From NCBI GenBank assembly GCA_903632075.3, contig CAHIKZ030001780.1:1280501-1344500 (forward strand): DNA of 64,000 nucleotides. Reading direction: 5' to 3'. Positions 1-10,880 of the stretch are shown piece by piece. The stretch is from Acanthosepion pharaonis. Its lineage: Eukaryota; Mollusca; Cephalopoda; Sepiida; Sepiidae. Each line of letters begins with the position of its first letter. Within the stretch, counting starts at the first letter, position 1. Under the pieces are notes generated by a model that saw only the letters and a list, made by a program, of their open reading frames with translations, made no database searches and had not been told where the DNA came from. The translations under genes were made by a program, and so were the position numbers.

Positions 1-540
1 TATTTTTTTCCCGTGCTTCACATTTGTAAAATTCTCTTTCAATTTCTTGCTTCCTTGCCACTTACAATGTTCAAAAATTACATCGGTTGCTATCTGCTGT
101 CTGAAATCTGTTCCCATATTGTCCTTTCTCCTCAATAAAGTTCCCAGTAACCTTGCTTCCTATTGGCATTATTGCCTTGATTGGGGTGTAATGATTTTAA
201 AAAAGTAATGAAAACTGTATTGTGCACCTGTGATATTTTTAGTAGGAATCCTTTTGATATTAGATGCAACTGCAAGAGACAACTGAAAATTGTGACAGAG
301 AAGAAATTAACATTCTGTGAGAAAGTCAAACTGGGTCATTATAGCTTTGGTAGGGAGGGAGCACATTTCTCTGACATCTGCAAATACTTCTGTAAATCTT
401 TTATAACTTATAGAATCCTCATGATCATAATCCACGTGCTGATAATAATCCAAAGACATTTCACTTCAACAGATTTAAATAATCTGTAAATCATCAAGTC
501 CAACAACTTTTTATATAAATATCATAAAATATTATTTCTT
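1..540. other. Unassigned AT-rich sequence
   Basis: No recognisable gene or repeat. A 102-codon plus-strand frame at 181-489 has no motif I know and no coding signature, and the overlapping minus-strand frame is no better. Confidence 0.5.
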
Positions 541-542
541 TT

Positions 543-860
543 TTCTGCCATAGCATGTCATTAAGCAATGTTAACCCTGGTTGGTACCTGGATGAGTGAC
601 CGCTTGTGAATACCAAGTGCTGTAACCTTGGATGTGCAGTGGCATAAAGGGCACATGGGTACATCACATTGAAACACTGGTTTCAGTACAATCACTAAAA
701 TTAAGCAATCTCAAGTGTGGTCAATACCTAGATGGGTGACCACTTGTGAATACCAATCTGTGCAAAGTTAAGTAATTTCAACTCTGGTCAGTACTTAGAT
801 GGGTGACCGCTTGGGAATAGCAGGTGTTGTAAGCTTAGATGTACAGCTGGTATAAAAGGC
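543..860 (+). repeat. 5S rRNA-derived tandem repeat, array 1
   Basis: Two to three head-to-tail copies of a degraded 5S rRNA-like unit. The region matching the 5S internal promoter (box C) is best kept at 797-830, reading GATGGGTGACCGCTTGGGAA, and recurs in weaker form near 590-620 and 732-757. The 'GTTAAGCAA' core recurs upstream of each box C. Adjacent cores near 560 and 699 are about 139 bp apart, close to one 5S gene with almost no spacer. The copies have many substitutions and a truncated last unit, so functional 5S genes are unlikely. They look like a 5S-derived retroposon or a fused satellite. Confidence 0.8.
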
Positions 861-948
861 CACATATGTATGAGGCTTGCTTAGCCAATTAAAAACAAAC
901 AACACAAAAAAAAATAACAGAATGCTTTTCTCTGTTGTATTTCATTTT

Positions 949-985
949 CTGTTGAAGCTTAAATAAAAGTGAAACATGTTAAATT
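949..985 (+). ncRNA. Degenerate hammerhead-like motif
   Basis: Related to the better motif at 10256-10302. It has CTGTTGA at 949-955 (canonical CTGATGA with one change at an invariant position), the same 15-base helix II segment, then GAAAC at 971-975 and the ACATGT palindrome. Helix I pairs only over about three bases. Probably a dead copy of the same repeat. Confidence 0.35.
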
Positions 986-1007
986 TATAAACATTTCCTG
1001 TTTTTTT

Positions 1008-1010
<3 letters not shown>

Positions 1011-1066
<56 letters not shown>
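1011..1066. repeat. (TA)n microsatellite
   Basis: Uninterrupted TA dinucleotide tract of about 56 bp. Confidence 0.98.
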
Positions 1067-1073
<7 letters not shown>

Positions 1074-1264
1074 CCAAATGGTGTAACTGCGTAATTATTC
1101 ATCCCACAAAATGTTTAATATCTAAAAACCACTAAAATAATTGAGTTTCTTTTTTTTCAAGGATTTCACATAAGATATTTAGCCATCTTGAGACTATTTT
1201 TCATAAGAATCACTGAAAGACCCTTGTAGTTATTCAGCTAAAAAGAGAGCAGGTTAAAATTGTT

Positions 1265-1720
1265 TTGTGTCAGACCAACTGTCTTTCCAACTGAGCAATG
1301 ATGAGAGGAAAAAGTTCATTCAGGCCTTCAGTAATGGCACCAACATTAATACTCTGGCTTCCATCTTCAAAGTCCATTCAAGAACCATCAAGAGAACGGT
1401 GAATTAAGTTTTAAAAAGAGGAAACAATAGAGAAGAAAACTGGATCAGGAGGTTACAACAGGAAGAGGAATCATCATTTCAACATAACCAAAGAGATCAA
1501 TTAGAAAAGATCCAACTTAATCCATAAGACTGGCATGTGAGAGAGGAGTTTCAGTTATGAGCAGTTAAAAAAGACTTGAAAATGAAATCATATGTGAAAC
1601 CAGTAAGGCACCTTGTTACTCCAGAACAGAAAGTTAGAAGGTTAAAGAAGGCAAAGATCATCTTGAATAAGTTGAAAAATGATCCTGGAACAATATATAT
1701 TTGAACTTTATTTCAATACT
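1265..1720 (+). pseudogene. mariner/Tc1-superfamily transposase remnant
   Basis: Conceptual translation around 1299-1400 gives a helix-turn-helix-like segment with 'NTLASIFKVHSRTIKRTV', typical of the DNA-binding N-terminus of Tc1/mariner transposases. About 200 bp downstream another frame gives 'TPEQKVRRLKKAKIILN', which fits the linker ahead of the first catalytic Asp in mariner-type proteins. Stops and frameshifts separate the pieces, and no DDE/D catalytic block follows. The subfamily cannot be settled by eye, and I did not find the terminal inverted repeats. Confidence 0.6.
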
Positions 1721-2250
1721 TCATGAGCTTCCAATCCTTGGCTATGATTAATTAATGATGAACATGACATTTTCGTTTATGATCGATTTCATCATGATAC
1801 TTTTGTTAAACTTAAAGAGTAATTATGCATTCTTATTGCCAATAGTCCAATAGTGTTATAAAAGCCTTGGAGAATTCCAGTAAGATATCTTTAATCATTT
1901 CTAAGTTAAATGGTGTGTAACCTAACAAATAAACAATTTTGCTTTTACACTCAATCTATATCTTCCAACAGGTTTAGTTAAATAATTTAAACATACTATA
2001 TATATTTATTTTAGTCTTAATTCTTTCTTGGTAGCCATAGAAAATTGGTTAAAAAAAATACCAAAATTTTCTTTCAACAAATTTTTTCTTCCTGCCTATA
2101 TTTAGAATGCATTTGATTACAGTATAATAATTTGATATATTTGAGTTATTTGATGACATATTGTTTTTATTTTTATTTATGCTTATATTCCTAATAGCTT
2201 GTCAAATTTGTTCATCAATGACATGATTAGGAAAGTCACTATTAATATAA
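1721..2250. other. Unassigned AT-rich sequence
   Basis: No gene or structured repeat recognised. It leads into a degenerate TA/TTA tract at about 2254-2332. Confidence 0.5.
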
Positions 2251-2253
2251 TTA

Positions 2254-2332
2254 TATCTATTATATATATATTATTTATAATTATATATTATATATATATT
2301 ATTTATATAATTATATATATATTATTAATTGT
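2254..2332. repeat. Degenerate TA/TTA tract
   Basis: Imperfect mix of TATATA and TTATTTATA units. Confidence 0.8.
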
Positions 2333-2449
2333 TTAATATTTTTTAATTGTGTATAGAAAATCCTTTTTCTCGAAAAATTTGATTTTGTACAGTTTATTAA
2401 GTTTCATATAATAGCTATATTGTAATAATTAGGACATTCACTTTTATAG

Positions 2450-3185
2450 TTAAGAGTGCACATGATTTTGTTAGTCGGTTGGAGAGGTAGTAAATATATT
2501 ATTATTATTATTACTGTCTATCAATACATCAAGAAAGGGATTTTTTGTCCATGTTGAGTTTATACATGAACTTAAGTACAGAGAATTTTTGAAAGATTTT
2601 GTAATTCATGTATTTTATTTATGTCTTTGACTAAAATGAGAATGTCATCTATATGTCTTAGGTAAATGGAGGGTTTTTTTGTGGTATTAAGTACATTATT
2701 TTTTAAATTAGTCATGTAGAAATTGCTAAATGTTAGTCCAAGAACAAAACCCATAAAGATCCCATCACATTGCACGTTTATGTTATTTTGATGGTCATAA
2801 AAAACAACTTCTGTGGTGCATATCAAGAGTAGTTTTTTAAAATATTAGGAGAAATTTTTAATAGAGGAAGAGATTGATTGTTGTAGATATTGTTTATGAT
2901 TATATCCATCGTTTCCCTGAGTGGGATGCGTTGGTGAATAAATTTTCAATGTCAGCTAAAGTTTCAGTATTGTTTTTTTTTGTTTTTAGAATTTGGAGTA
3001 GTTTGTGTGTTGAATTTATGCTGTATTTATTTGGAATGTAAGGTATAATTAGCTGATTAAGAACTTTGGTTAGTTGGTAAACAGGGGTAGGGATTTGGAA
3101 TATGATAGATTGGAGAGGGAAGTCAGATTTACGTATTTTTTCCATTCATAAGCTTTTGGACATCTAGTCACACTGAGGAGCTGTG
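2450..3185 (-). pseudogene. Penelope-like element reverse transcriptase remnant
   Basis: Minus-strand reading across two or more frames gives a run of Penelope-like RT motifs. First comes 'IPTPVYQLTKVLNQLI' with 'YIPNKYSINSTHKLLQIL', then 'DIENLFTNAS' (family form close to LDVENLFTN). These are followed by a DG.FMG..LG.TFSNFYM block and 'SIYLRHIDDILIL', the catalytic YxDD-type box in which the canonical Y.RYVDD is changed to Y.RHIDD. After a frameshift the sequence reaches 'LDVLID' and an Asn run encoded by (AAT)n at 2499-2515. Frameshifts at about 2560 and 2840-2900 and the missing ends make it dead. The C-terminal endonuclease is absent here; a different copy at 22705-23315 supplies that part. 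Confidence 0.85.
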
Positions 3186-3213
3186 ATACAGCAAAACAGT
3201 ACTGTCTGCAAAT

Positions 3214-3216
<3 letters not shown>

Positions 3217-3254
<38 letters not shown>
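3217..3254. repeat. (TA)n microsatellite
   Basis: TA tract with a few TG interruptions at the right end. Confidence 0.95.
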
Positions 3255-3258
<4 letters not shown>

Positions 3259-3399
3259 TCAGTTATATTTATTTTCATTTTTTTATAAATGCTGCTGATG
3301 CATGTTATTTTCTTGTATGAATAATTTATTTCCATAAAGGTTTAAATGTGTCACTGTGCATGCCTTTATATATATGTGGAAAAACACAAAATCATTATG

Positions 3400-3650
3400 T
3401 TACCATATACACATGCACACACACACACACACACACAATCATGCACTCATATATTGAAGGATACAATCACAAACATACGCACAAATGCACACACTTTCAC
3501 GTGCATACCCTTGCATACACACAGTCACATACATCCAGATGTATACTTACAGACACTGATAAGCATACATATATGCATATACCCATGCACACACACTCAC
3601 ACATGTGCATGAATAAACACAGAAGTAAATGCAAACAAACACACACTTGC
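3400..3650. repeat. (CA)n-rich low-complexity region
   Basis: A pure (CA)n core at about 3417-3437, then degenerate ACACA/ACATA sequence. Overlapping His/Thr-rich frames on both strands are by-products of the dinucleotide repeat, not genes. Confidence 0.9.
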
Positions 3651-3654
3651 CAAA

Positions 3655-4195
3655 AGCTCAAACAGGCTGCACTAATCCATGTTGTTAAAAACCCCTCACT
3701 CAATCTTCTTTGCCCACCCCTAACCAGTTAGTCTGGTAGGGTTATGGTGGAGGAGCAGGCAATGGCAGGTGGTTGGTGAGACAGGGATGAAACCAAAAGC
3801 AAAATGAATAAATAAATAAATGAAACTAAATCTATTGCATGAATATTTTTTATGGCAATGGTAAAAGATTGACATCAAAAATAGAGTCGAATAGAAGAGG
3901 ATAGAGAAAAGATAAATGTACAAGAGTAGAAATTACTTATCATTATTACAATTGTTTTATCCTTTACATTTTTTTATACTGGGATCAAGTTTATGAAGAC
4001 ATAAATACCATCTTTTATCATTTTCATAGACTACTATTTAACCATTTCTAAGCCAAAACAGAAACTGTGATCTGGAATTCGAATGAAAGTAATGAAGGCA
4101 CATACTCTGAATCCACCTTAAAAATTCGGGATGTGTAATTAGTAAATGTGATACATCGCTGTATGGATCAGTTATAATAAATTTAGTATAGGAGA
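3655..4195. other. Unassigned sequence
   Basis: No convincing gene. Short A-rich and AAAT-rich tracts near 3806-3825. The frames here show no family signature. Confidence 0.45.
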
Positions 4196-4199
4196 TAAG

Positions 4200-4790
4200 A
4201 AAATTGAACTTAGCCTTTACCAGACTTAGTTTCACCCAGTTCTACAAATTGCTTCAAACCAAAAACATTAACCTAAAATCCCAGGTCATCTTCTTAAATA
4301 GCCTTGTCAGATCAAGACTTTCATATAGATGTCATTCATGGCTTCAGAAATATCTAAACTGTCAACTGTATACAAAAAATCTTTGAGCAAGTAAAAACTG
4401 AGTGTCTTGATAAAAACCATTCCTTCTTTGAGCATTGTGGACTGGCACTACAGATTTACAAACAAAGAACTGCACCAAATAGTAGAAACTACATCACTTG
4501 AGGAGTACCAACAGCAGCAACAACTAAAATGAATAACACATGTAACTTAAAGAGAAAAGAATGACATAATCAAGATATTTCATAGAAAAGGTTGGGAAGG
4601 AAACCCTCATCAATACTGAAAATAATGATAGCTGCTACTACTGGATTTGAGAAACCTGTTTTAAGAGAAAGATTTTATAAATTTCAACCTAAAGTATTAC
4701 TGGCTGTTTGGTCAACAAATGCCAAATGTTTCCTTATAAGGAAACAGCTAATATTACCATTACCTGTAAGATTTTAAGAATTTTTTTCTT
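4200..4790 (+). pseudogene. LINE C-terminal remnant (RTE-like family, copy 1)
   Basis: Plus-strand reading gives 'SQVIFLNSLVRSRLSYRC', the post-RT region found in RTE-like LINE proteins (FLNS.VRSRL.Y). Further on, the stretch at 4498-4560 translates as EEYQQQQQLKWI-like sequence, resembling the family's 'QQ..Y.GH.IR' segment, with stops. The last part (about 4640-4780) is repeated at 62560-62695. The first section is one open frame and the rest is broken, so this is a decayed 3' end. Confidence 0.65.
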
Positions 4791-4914
4791 TCTTTCTAAA
4801 ATATTAATCATGATGAAAAAAGAAATTTCAAATAACCAAGAAATATCAGAAGTTATTCTTCTGTTAAAAGTAATAAAACAATCTATGTGGCATGAAAAGT
4901 GTCCAATAAACTGT

Positions 4915-5100
4915 TATTGATCATTATATATTTCTGTTACTGTCACTCTGTTACTGATTATTATATATTTCTGTTACTGTCATCCTGTTACTGATTATTA
5001 TATATTAGTTACTGTCACTCTGTTACTGATCATTATATATTACTGTTACTGATTATACATCATTGTTACTATCACCCTGTTATTGACCATTATACTAGTC
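4915..5100 (+). repeat. Short tandem repeat, about 47-51 bp unit
   Basis: Four to five imperfect copies of a unit containing 'CTGTTACTGATTATTATAT'. The copies differ by small indels, and the array decays at its right end. Confidence 0.8.
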
Positions 5101-5254
5101 TATTAAGCTACTCTATTGCTAAAATGTTGTGATGAGCTAAATTCCTTAGTTCTACCAACTCTAACCCTCACAGGTAAGACTCACCACAACACATGCACTG
5201 AGGTGAACCACCCTCATTCTTTTGTATTCCATTTGTAATAATGAAGTTCCACAT

Positions 5255-5900
5255 GAACAGTTCCATTGCTAAAGATGCTGGAAAAATGATCAGTTCGTTG
5301 TACCATCCTAGGAAGTACCTGGATTCTTCTCCCATGCTTTACTTTTACAAGAGCCAAATAAGACCACAAATAGAGTATGGCTGCCTCATCTGAGCTGGAG
5401 CTACCCTGTCTTCAGTTTCCAGTCAGAGTTGAGAAGCATCTAGGTGGCTTTGTGTGTGATGACTTCCACCCTAAAACCCTTTTTTCTCACAGACAAAATG
5501 TTACAAACCTGTTGCTACTTTATCACTATTTCCATGGACAAATGTTCTGAGGAGCTACATCCAAAAATTCCACTAACTCAAACCCTTGCAACTAAGACCC
5601 CACCATGCCATGTACACTAGGGCAAACCCTCTTCATCATTTCATATTCCATTAATAAGAAAGAAGTTCAACAGCTTCTTCTCATAAACAGCTATACTTTG
5701 TAGAATGAATCTAAAGAGGATGCTTTGCTGACTACTATTATATTAACCTCTTCAAGTCTAAGGTTAACTGCCATCTTTCTCACATATCCTCATAAACTGC
5801 ACCTCTTACTCTTACTGCTCATTCAACAACCTCCTTCAGTAACCTTGAGTGACACTTGGGCCTTGTATAGGGTGAACATTAGTAAAAGAAATTCTAGAAA
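5255..5900 (+). pseudogene. LINE 3' end, CR1/Jockey-like family J1, copy a
   Basis: Conceptual translation gives 'LYFYKSQIRPQIEYGCL', the conserved post-RT segment (LYKSQIRP.MEYC.HIW) of CR1/Jockey-type LINE proteins. Later come a 'LLLYHYFHGQMF'-type segment (family YRYFHGKCSDEL) and a tail 'CTTGAGTGACACTTGGGC' near the 3' end. Several frameshifts and stops. It is one of eleven fragments of this family in the window, all lacking the 5' part, as expected for truncated target-primed insertions. Confidence 0.75.
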
Positions 5901-5949
5901 TATGGTAGTTCATCATAAGTCTGTAGCTAAATGAGCAAAAAATGCTTTT

Positions 5950-6600
5950 ATCATCATGTATTGCATAATAGAGAAACAGATTCAATCTGAAAATATGAAC
6001 TTATTTTCTTTTGTTATTATCTGTGTATAGAATTAAAAAGACATTTTCATAGTTTTATATACCCATATTTATTATTTATAGATTTGTACATGAGGGGCAG
6101 TGTTGGAAGTGGGATTTTTGTTTGTGTAAACCCATAGTTTTCCATATATAGGTTTGGGTGTGCCCACAGGTGTGTGTTTGATGAAAATACATTTCAGGAA
6201 ATTTTACAATGAGGCACTATGCGCCTTTCTGTCCTAATCTGGTTAATGTCTGTTTTCATATTTAGTTTTAGAAATTTTATAAATTTTCTTATGAATTTCT
6301 TATAATTCTCTTAAAAATTTATTAGAAATGTTCAACATTATCTTAAGGAAAATTTAGATAGAATTTGAGCAGTGTCTTCCATTTAATACATGATAAATAT
6401 AGAATAGATAATACAGTTTGATCTGAGGAAATCATTGGGGAAATTTTAGCAGAAAAAAGTTTATCCTAGCTCATATCAAAATAGATTTTGCATTCAGTAT
6501 CACACCAGAATATTAAGTGAGACAGGTGAAGGGTTAACTTGAACTGACCTTCCAGCTGCCAGTGCTGATTCACTTGACTGGACCAGCTGCACCTGATTTG
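5950..6600. other. Unassigned AT-rich sequence
   Basis: No gene or clear repeat structure recognised. Confidence 0.4.
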
Positions 6601-6946
6601 CAAGTGTGGGAAAGTACTGCCTTATTCACATTTGTATAAACACCGAAACCAGTGAAGAGATGGGCAGTCTTTTTCAGACATTGCAGGTTCACATTTCAAA
6701 TGAAAAGCCACAGTGCCACACATGCACAAATATACAGACAAATACACACAGACAAATACACACAAATAAAACCTGGGGGTTACATTAAATGCCTGGCAAA
6801 CCAAATTAGTGATATTCCATCATCACCGATCGGACAAAGACCAAATCACCAATCATAATGAATGGATGTTCCATCATGGAGTCCCCCATGCCTTGAATAC
6901 ATATTGAGACTTAAACTCAACCCAAGTGGGACTTGTACATATCATC

Positions 6947-7545
6947 CATTGCTAAAGATGCTGGAAAAATGGTCAGTTCTCTGTACCATTCCAGTAAGTA
7001 CCTGACTCCTCCTGCTATCCTCTACCTTTACAAGAGTTAGATCAGGCTCAAAACGGAGTACTGTTGACATATATAGGCAGGAGTCTTCACTTTCCAGTCT
7101 AGATAGTATCTAAATGCACGTCATCATTATGAGTTGACAAATTATTTTTCACTCTATAACCTGTTTATCACAGAGGAAACATTCCTAGCTTCTAGCCTTC
7201 TCTATTTTTATTTCCATGGAAACTGCTCAGACCAACTACACTTGTTAGTTCCACCAATTCTAACCTTCATGGCTAAGACGTGCCATGCCATGCACCTTGT
7301 AGCAAACAATGTTCATTTCCTTTGTATTCTGTTGGCAAGATGTAATTTCCACTTGAGTAGCTTCTTCCCACAAACCACTGTCTTGTGGAAATAACTCCCA
7401 AGTGGATGCTTCCTCAATCACTACAATCTTATTCATGGCTAGTGTTAACCACTATCTTCCCCATGTATCCCCATAAACTGTGCCTCTCTGTAACTTTCTA
7501 CCTTGAGTGGTTTTGTACAGAGTGAACATCATTGTAAAAAAGACA
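6947..7545 (+). pseudogene. LINE 3' end, family J1, copy b
   Basis: Parallel to the copy at 5255-5900. It starts with the same 'TTGCTAAAGATGCTGGAAAA' segment and an 'ILYLYKS' stretch ended by a stop in 'YKS*IRLKTEYC'. An open piece at 7134-7394 contains 'LLYFYFHGNCSDQLHLLVPP'. It ends with the family tail (CCTTGAGTGGTTTTGTACAG) before an A/CA-rich stretch. Confidence 0.75.
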
Positions 7546-7694
7546 CACACACAACCATCGACACACACAAATGCATACAATCACTCATGCACAGGCTGAC
7601 TGTAACCTCACAAAGCACAAAAAGTCAAATGAAATGCAACGTTCATAATCTCATTTAAATATACAATATTTTCTGTTTGAATCTCTATGATGTG

Positions 7695-8115
7695 GAGTTA
7701 TCATTATTTACATTATTTATGTGTGGACTAATGTCCTCATCTTTTCTGTTATGGGGATGTCAGGGGGAGATAACTCATCGTGTTCTTGTTTAGTACTGCT
7801 TGGTAATTGTGAGTTCAATCCCTAGGCCAAGCAGTGTGTACTTGGACTGAGGGAAAATGGGGAAAGCAATAATTGAGCAGTACTAAATAAGAACCAAATG
7901 AGATATCCCTAGGCATGGTAAGCAGGAGAAGAACACTCTACTTCCATAAATTAAATAATGAATTCACTAAAAGATTTCATGAAAGTTAGCCAGATCAACA
8001 AGCAACAGATGAATGCTGGGGTGCACAATGGTCAAAACATTGTGATACAGACAACAAAGATGAGGATATTAACCGCAAATATAAATAATGTAAATAATGT
8101 ACAATGTTATCATTA
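7695..8115. mobile_element. Foldback element with nested inverted repeats
   Basis: The outer arms (about 7705-7750 and 8055-8118) are inverted copies containing ATTTACATTATTTAT and a GTCCTCATCTTT-type end. Inner arms (about 7763-7810 and 7868-7912) are also inverted copies of each other. The left inner arm is followed by 'GTGAGTTCAATCCCTAGG' (7810-7828), which resembles a tRNA box B. So this may be two SINE copies in opposite orientation rather than a DNA-transposon MITE. Confidence 0.65.
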
Positions 8116-8119
8116 GTCG

Positions 8120-8590
8120 GTACAATAAATTTTTTACAGTTGTCTTTAAAAAGCACTGAATTTTATTGTGCTAAGCCTGTTTCAATTGACTTCATATATT
8201 ACATTGCAGGGATTAAATTGTCAAGTGGCAAAGGTCAAGGATAAGTAAAAGTCAAGTGTAGACTTTAACTTTTAAACTCTCACGACCAGCATGTCCCCAC
8301 CATCTCTTTTCAGGCGACCCATGGTTTGCTTTCATTTACTCTTCACCCCAGGAATGCCTCAACTGGTTATGGTAGGGCACCAAATCTTTGAGGCTCGGTT
8401 CTTTTAAAGTTTGTTATGATTATGAATTCCTTACACAATCGACAAATATTCACATGCAACCATAAGCAACCATGGGAAAAATATATACTTACAAATATAT
8501 ACTTACTTATATACTTACAAATATAAGACAAACATATTGACTATACACTTATACATGCATTTACATTTTTGTATGATTGCATTCAATTTA
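8120..8590. other. Unassigned sequence
   Basis: No recognisable gene. The stretch 8275-8410 is less AT-rich than its neighbours but has no open frame or motif I can name. Confidence 0.4.
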
Positions 8591-8900
8591 TCTATATATA
8601 AATATATATATATATATATATTTGTGTGTGTGTGCATGTGGTAAACATATAGGGCAATTTGTGAAATTTCTTACTTTAACATTCCATTGTTACCACAAAA
8701 AATAGTTTTATTTTAAATGAACAAAATTTGCATTAATGAGACAAAACCTGATTCCTGTTAAGCATCTCAATGTTTTGTAGATGGATCCTCCAGGAATCAC
8801 TCCGTTCACTCGTCAGGGGGTATTATATATATATGTGTGTCTGTGTTTGTGTGTGTATCTGTGTATGTGATATGTGTGTGTATGTGTATGTTTGGTTGAA
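8590..8900. repeat. TA and TG microsatellites
   Basis: (TA)n at about 8594-8621 runs into (TG)n. A second TA/TG-rich stretch lies at 8820-8895. Confidence 0.9.
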
Positions 8901-9359
8901 TAATATCGGCAATTTCTGTGTATCCAATTTTTTAACTTTTAACTTTTTCACATTTCCGAATTAATTGTTTTATATAATCTGTAAATTTACCAATGTCCAT
9001 ATTTATATTATTTCTCCCACCTGAGTACTTTCAAAAGTTGCTGCATTCGTTTTCAAGGTTTGTGTTTTGTTTTTGTATATGTATGTGTTTCTAGTTAATG
9101 CCGAAATTAACCAAAAAGCAGTTACATAGACATACACAAAACAGAATCTTTGAAAATGAATCAACACTACATAGTGAAAGTCAATTTCAAACTTGGTCTG
9201 AAACAATAATCATTCAATGTTGATTCCTATGTCCACAATGTCTATATCTATAAATGCTCAACTGCCAATACTGAGTATTCTTTCCCTATAAGTATACATG
9301 TGTGTGTGTGTGTGTAAAAATTTCAGATAAAGTATACCTGAAATAAAAACAAAAAAAAT

Positions 9360-9420
9360 TTACCTTAGCCAATGCATTTCGTCCTCTGATGGACTTTATC
9401 AAGGCGAATGCAAGGATTTT
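9360..9420 (-). ncRNA. Diverged hammerhead-like motif in a dispersed repeat
   Basis: On the minus strand TTGATAA (canonical CTGATGA, two changes) is followed by a perfect GUCC/GGAC helix II with loop ATCAGA, then GAAA and the palindrome ATGCAT. Helix I pairs only three bases (GCC/GGC). It has the same order as the motif at 10256-10302 but an unrelated sequence. Function is doubtful; the shared layout is what is notable. Confidence 0.3.
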
Positions 9421-9539
9421 ATTTTTCAACAAGTATTTATATACAAGAGCAAAAACGTTATTGGTTTTTCAAAATATGCATTTTTCAGATATGTATTTTC
9501 TTTGCTCAGCATAAATTGTGTTTAGGATGTAGGGATCTG

Positions 9540-9590
9540 AGCACTTTCGGCTAATCTATTAGACTTTAATGTATTAACAAGGATGTTTTT

Positions 9591-9625
<35 letters not shown>

Positions 9626-9935
9626 ATGGGAAATTTTTTTTTATTTTCTGAACATGGTCAGCATGTTGTGGCCATGTTCATAGTTGATATTACTGAGTGT
9701 TGTCTTCTTCTATTTTATTATTAATTCTACCATTATTTTTAACCGTTTTTACATGTGATGAGGATATTATGGTCATACATTGTGGACAGTGATTATTAGG
9801 TATCCTTGCATTTTTAAACGAGTCTTATACATGATGTTGCTAAGCATGTAGTGGTATATCTACATACTCATTTAAAAAAAACATCCTTCATAATAGCTAA
9901 TAGATCTATAGAACATTTGAACACTTTTTAAACAT
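9540..9935. mobile_element. Possible foldback element around a (TA)n core
   Basis: Left segment about 9548-9595 and right segment about 9868-9925 are imperfect inverted copies, including AACATCCTT and CTATTAG. A (TA)n tract lies at 9595-9622. The inverted match is broken by indels. Confidence 0.4.
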
Positions 9936-10050
9936 TTATAAGAAAATGCTTCTAAAAATGCAAGAAAAATTTACGAAAAAGTTTAATTGCAATGCTTTGT
10001 CAGTTATCTTCAATGAAACTTGCATAAAAGGGGGATTGCTGCTGAAATAC

Positions 10051-10055
<5 letters not shown>

Positions 10056-10100
<45 letters not shown>

Positions 10101-10121
10101 GAAAACTATATTTTATCACAC

Positions 10122-10166
<45 letters not shown>

Positions 10167-10167
10167 A
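10056..10167. repeat. (TA)n and (GA)n microsatellites
   Basis: (TA)n at 10056-10097, a short unique insert, (TA)n at 10124-10143, then (GA)n to 10167. The insert at 10098-10122 matches the end of the TA-linked repeat at 11700-11930. Confidence 0.95.
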
Positions 10168-10255
10168 TGAGAAAGAGAATTAATGATCAAATGTAGATCA
10201 AATATGTATCAGATTTCGATAGGGCAATAAGATAAAGAACAAATAGAAAACGTTT

Positions 10256-10302
10256 ATCATCTAACATGTTTCACCTTTATTAAAGCTTCATCAGAGATTG
10301 AT
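10256..10302 (-). ncRNA. Candidate hammerhead ribozyme
   Basis: On the minus strand all parts appear in order within 47 nt. Helix I 5' strand ATCAATCT is followed by CTGATGA (positions 10294-10288), a 15-nt helix II hairpin, GAAA (within 10272-10268), the short palindromic helix III ACATGT, a GTT cleavage triplet, and helix I 3' strand AGATGAT. Helix I pairs seven bases with one bulged A. Helix II has a closing A-U pair, a G-G mismatch, C-G and three U-A pairs. The palindromic two-to-three-pair helix III is what hammerheads of Penelope-like elements and retrozymes show, and those act as dimers. Weak points are the G-G mismatch and the absence of the usual strong G-C closing pair of helix II. 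Self-cleavage is inferred. Confidence 0.7.
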
Positions 10303-10467
10303 AGAAACAAATTACAGAATTCTTTTATTTTTAATTTTGTTTAGTTCGATTGTCAAACATGTATCATGTGCATTATAACCATAAATAAATCTATATGTAT
10401 GTAAGTTTGTAAAAATTCTAATTTTGTCTAACTAGGCATGGGATGATAATGTGTATTCTCTCTATCT

Positions 10468-10510
10468 CTAAAAAAGCTTTAATAAAAGTGAAACATGTTA
10501 GATTGATTAG
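10468..10510 (+). ncRNA. Decayed hammerhead copy in opposite arm
   Basis: Inverted partner of the motif at 10256-10302. GAAAC (10490-10494) and ACATGTT are kept, but the CTGATGA box has become CTAAAAA, so cleavage is not expected. Confidence 0.5.
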
Positions 10511-10560
10511 TATTCCCTATTTGTTCTTTATCTTATCCTATACACATATATGTGTGTGTT

Positions 10561-10570
<10 letters not shown>

Positions 10571-10613
<43 letters not shown>
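10571..10613. repeat. (TG)n-(TA)n microsatellite
   Basis: Short TG tract followed by about 40 bp of TA. Confidence 0.95.
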
Positions 10614-10616
<3 letters not shown>

Positions 10617-10774
10617 ATTTCTGATGAATTAATAGATTTTATTACAATCTAAATCTATGTCAACTAGAAGAAACATTTTTTTGATAAGACTCTTGAATGC
10701 ACAGGCCAGCAGACAGATTTACACTTTTTAAAAACAGGTTTGTCTAATCAACCACATATATCCAATAATAATAA

Positions 10775-10829
10775 TAATCTCTCTCTCTCTCTCTCTCTAA
10801 AAGAGGCATGGTGGAGTAATGAATAGCAG

Positions 10830-10876
<47 letters not shown>
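10775..10876. repeat. (CT)n and (TA)n microsatellites
   Basis: (CT)n at about 10779-10797 and (TA)n at 10833-10876. Confidence 0.95.

Positions 10877-10879
<3 letters not shown>

Positions 10880-10880
<1 letters not shown>

Larger units (their letters stand above)
10210..10550. mobile_element. Foldback element carrying hammerhead motifs
   Basis: Arms 10219-10310 and 10455-10545 are inverted copies of each other, about 90 bp, sharing AAGATAAAGAACAAATAG and AACATGTTTCAC. They are separated by about 145 bp of unique sequence. (TA)n tracts flank the element at 10124-10143 and 10571-10613. Each arm carries a hammerhead-like core; the left one is intact on the minus strand and the right one is decayed on the plus strand. 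Inverted ribozyme-bearing terminal repeats suggest a remnant of a Penelope-like or retrozyme-type retroelement, but no coding part is present. Confidence 0.7.

Noticed and set aside
60..150. Possible minus-strand exon with a GTAAGT donor near position 55-65
   Set aside because: The GTAAGT is present, but the frame before it carries a stop and no acceptor or conserved residues support it.
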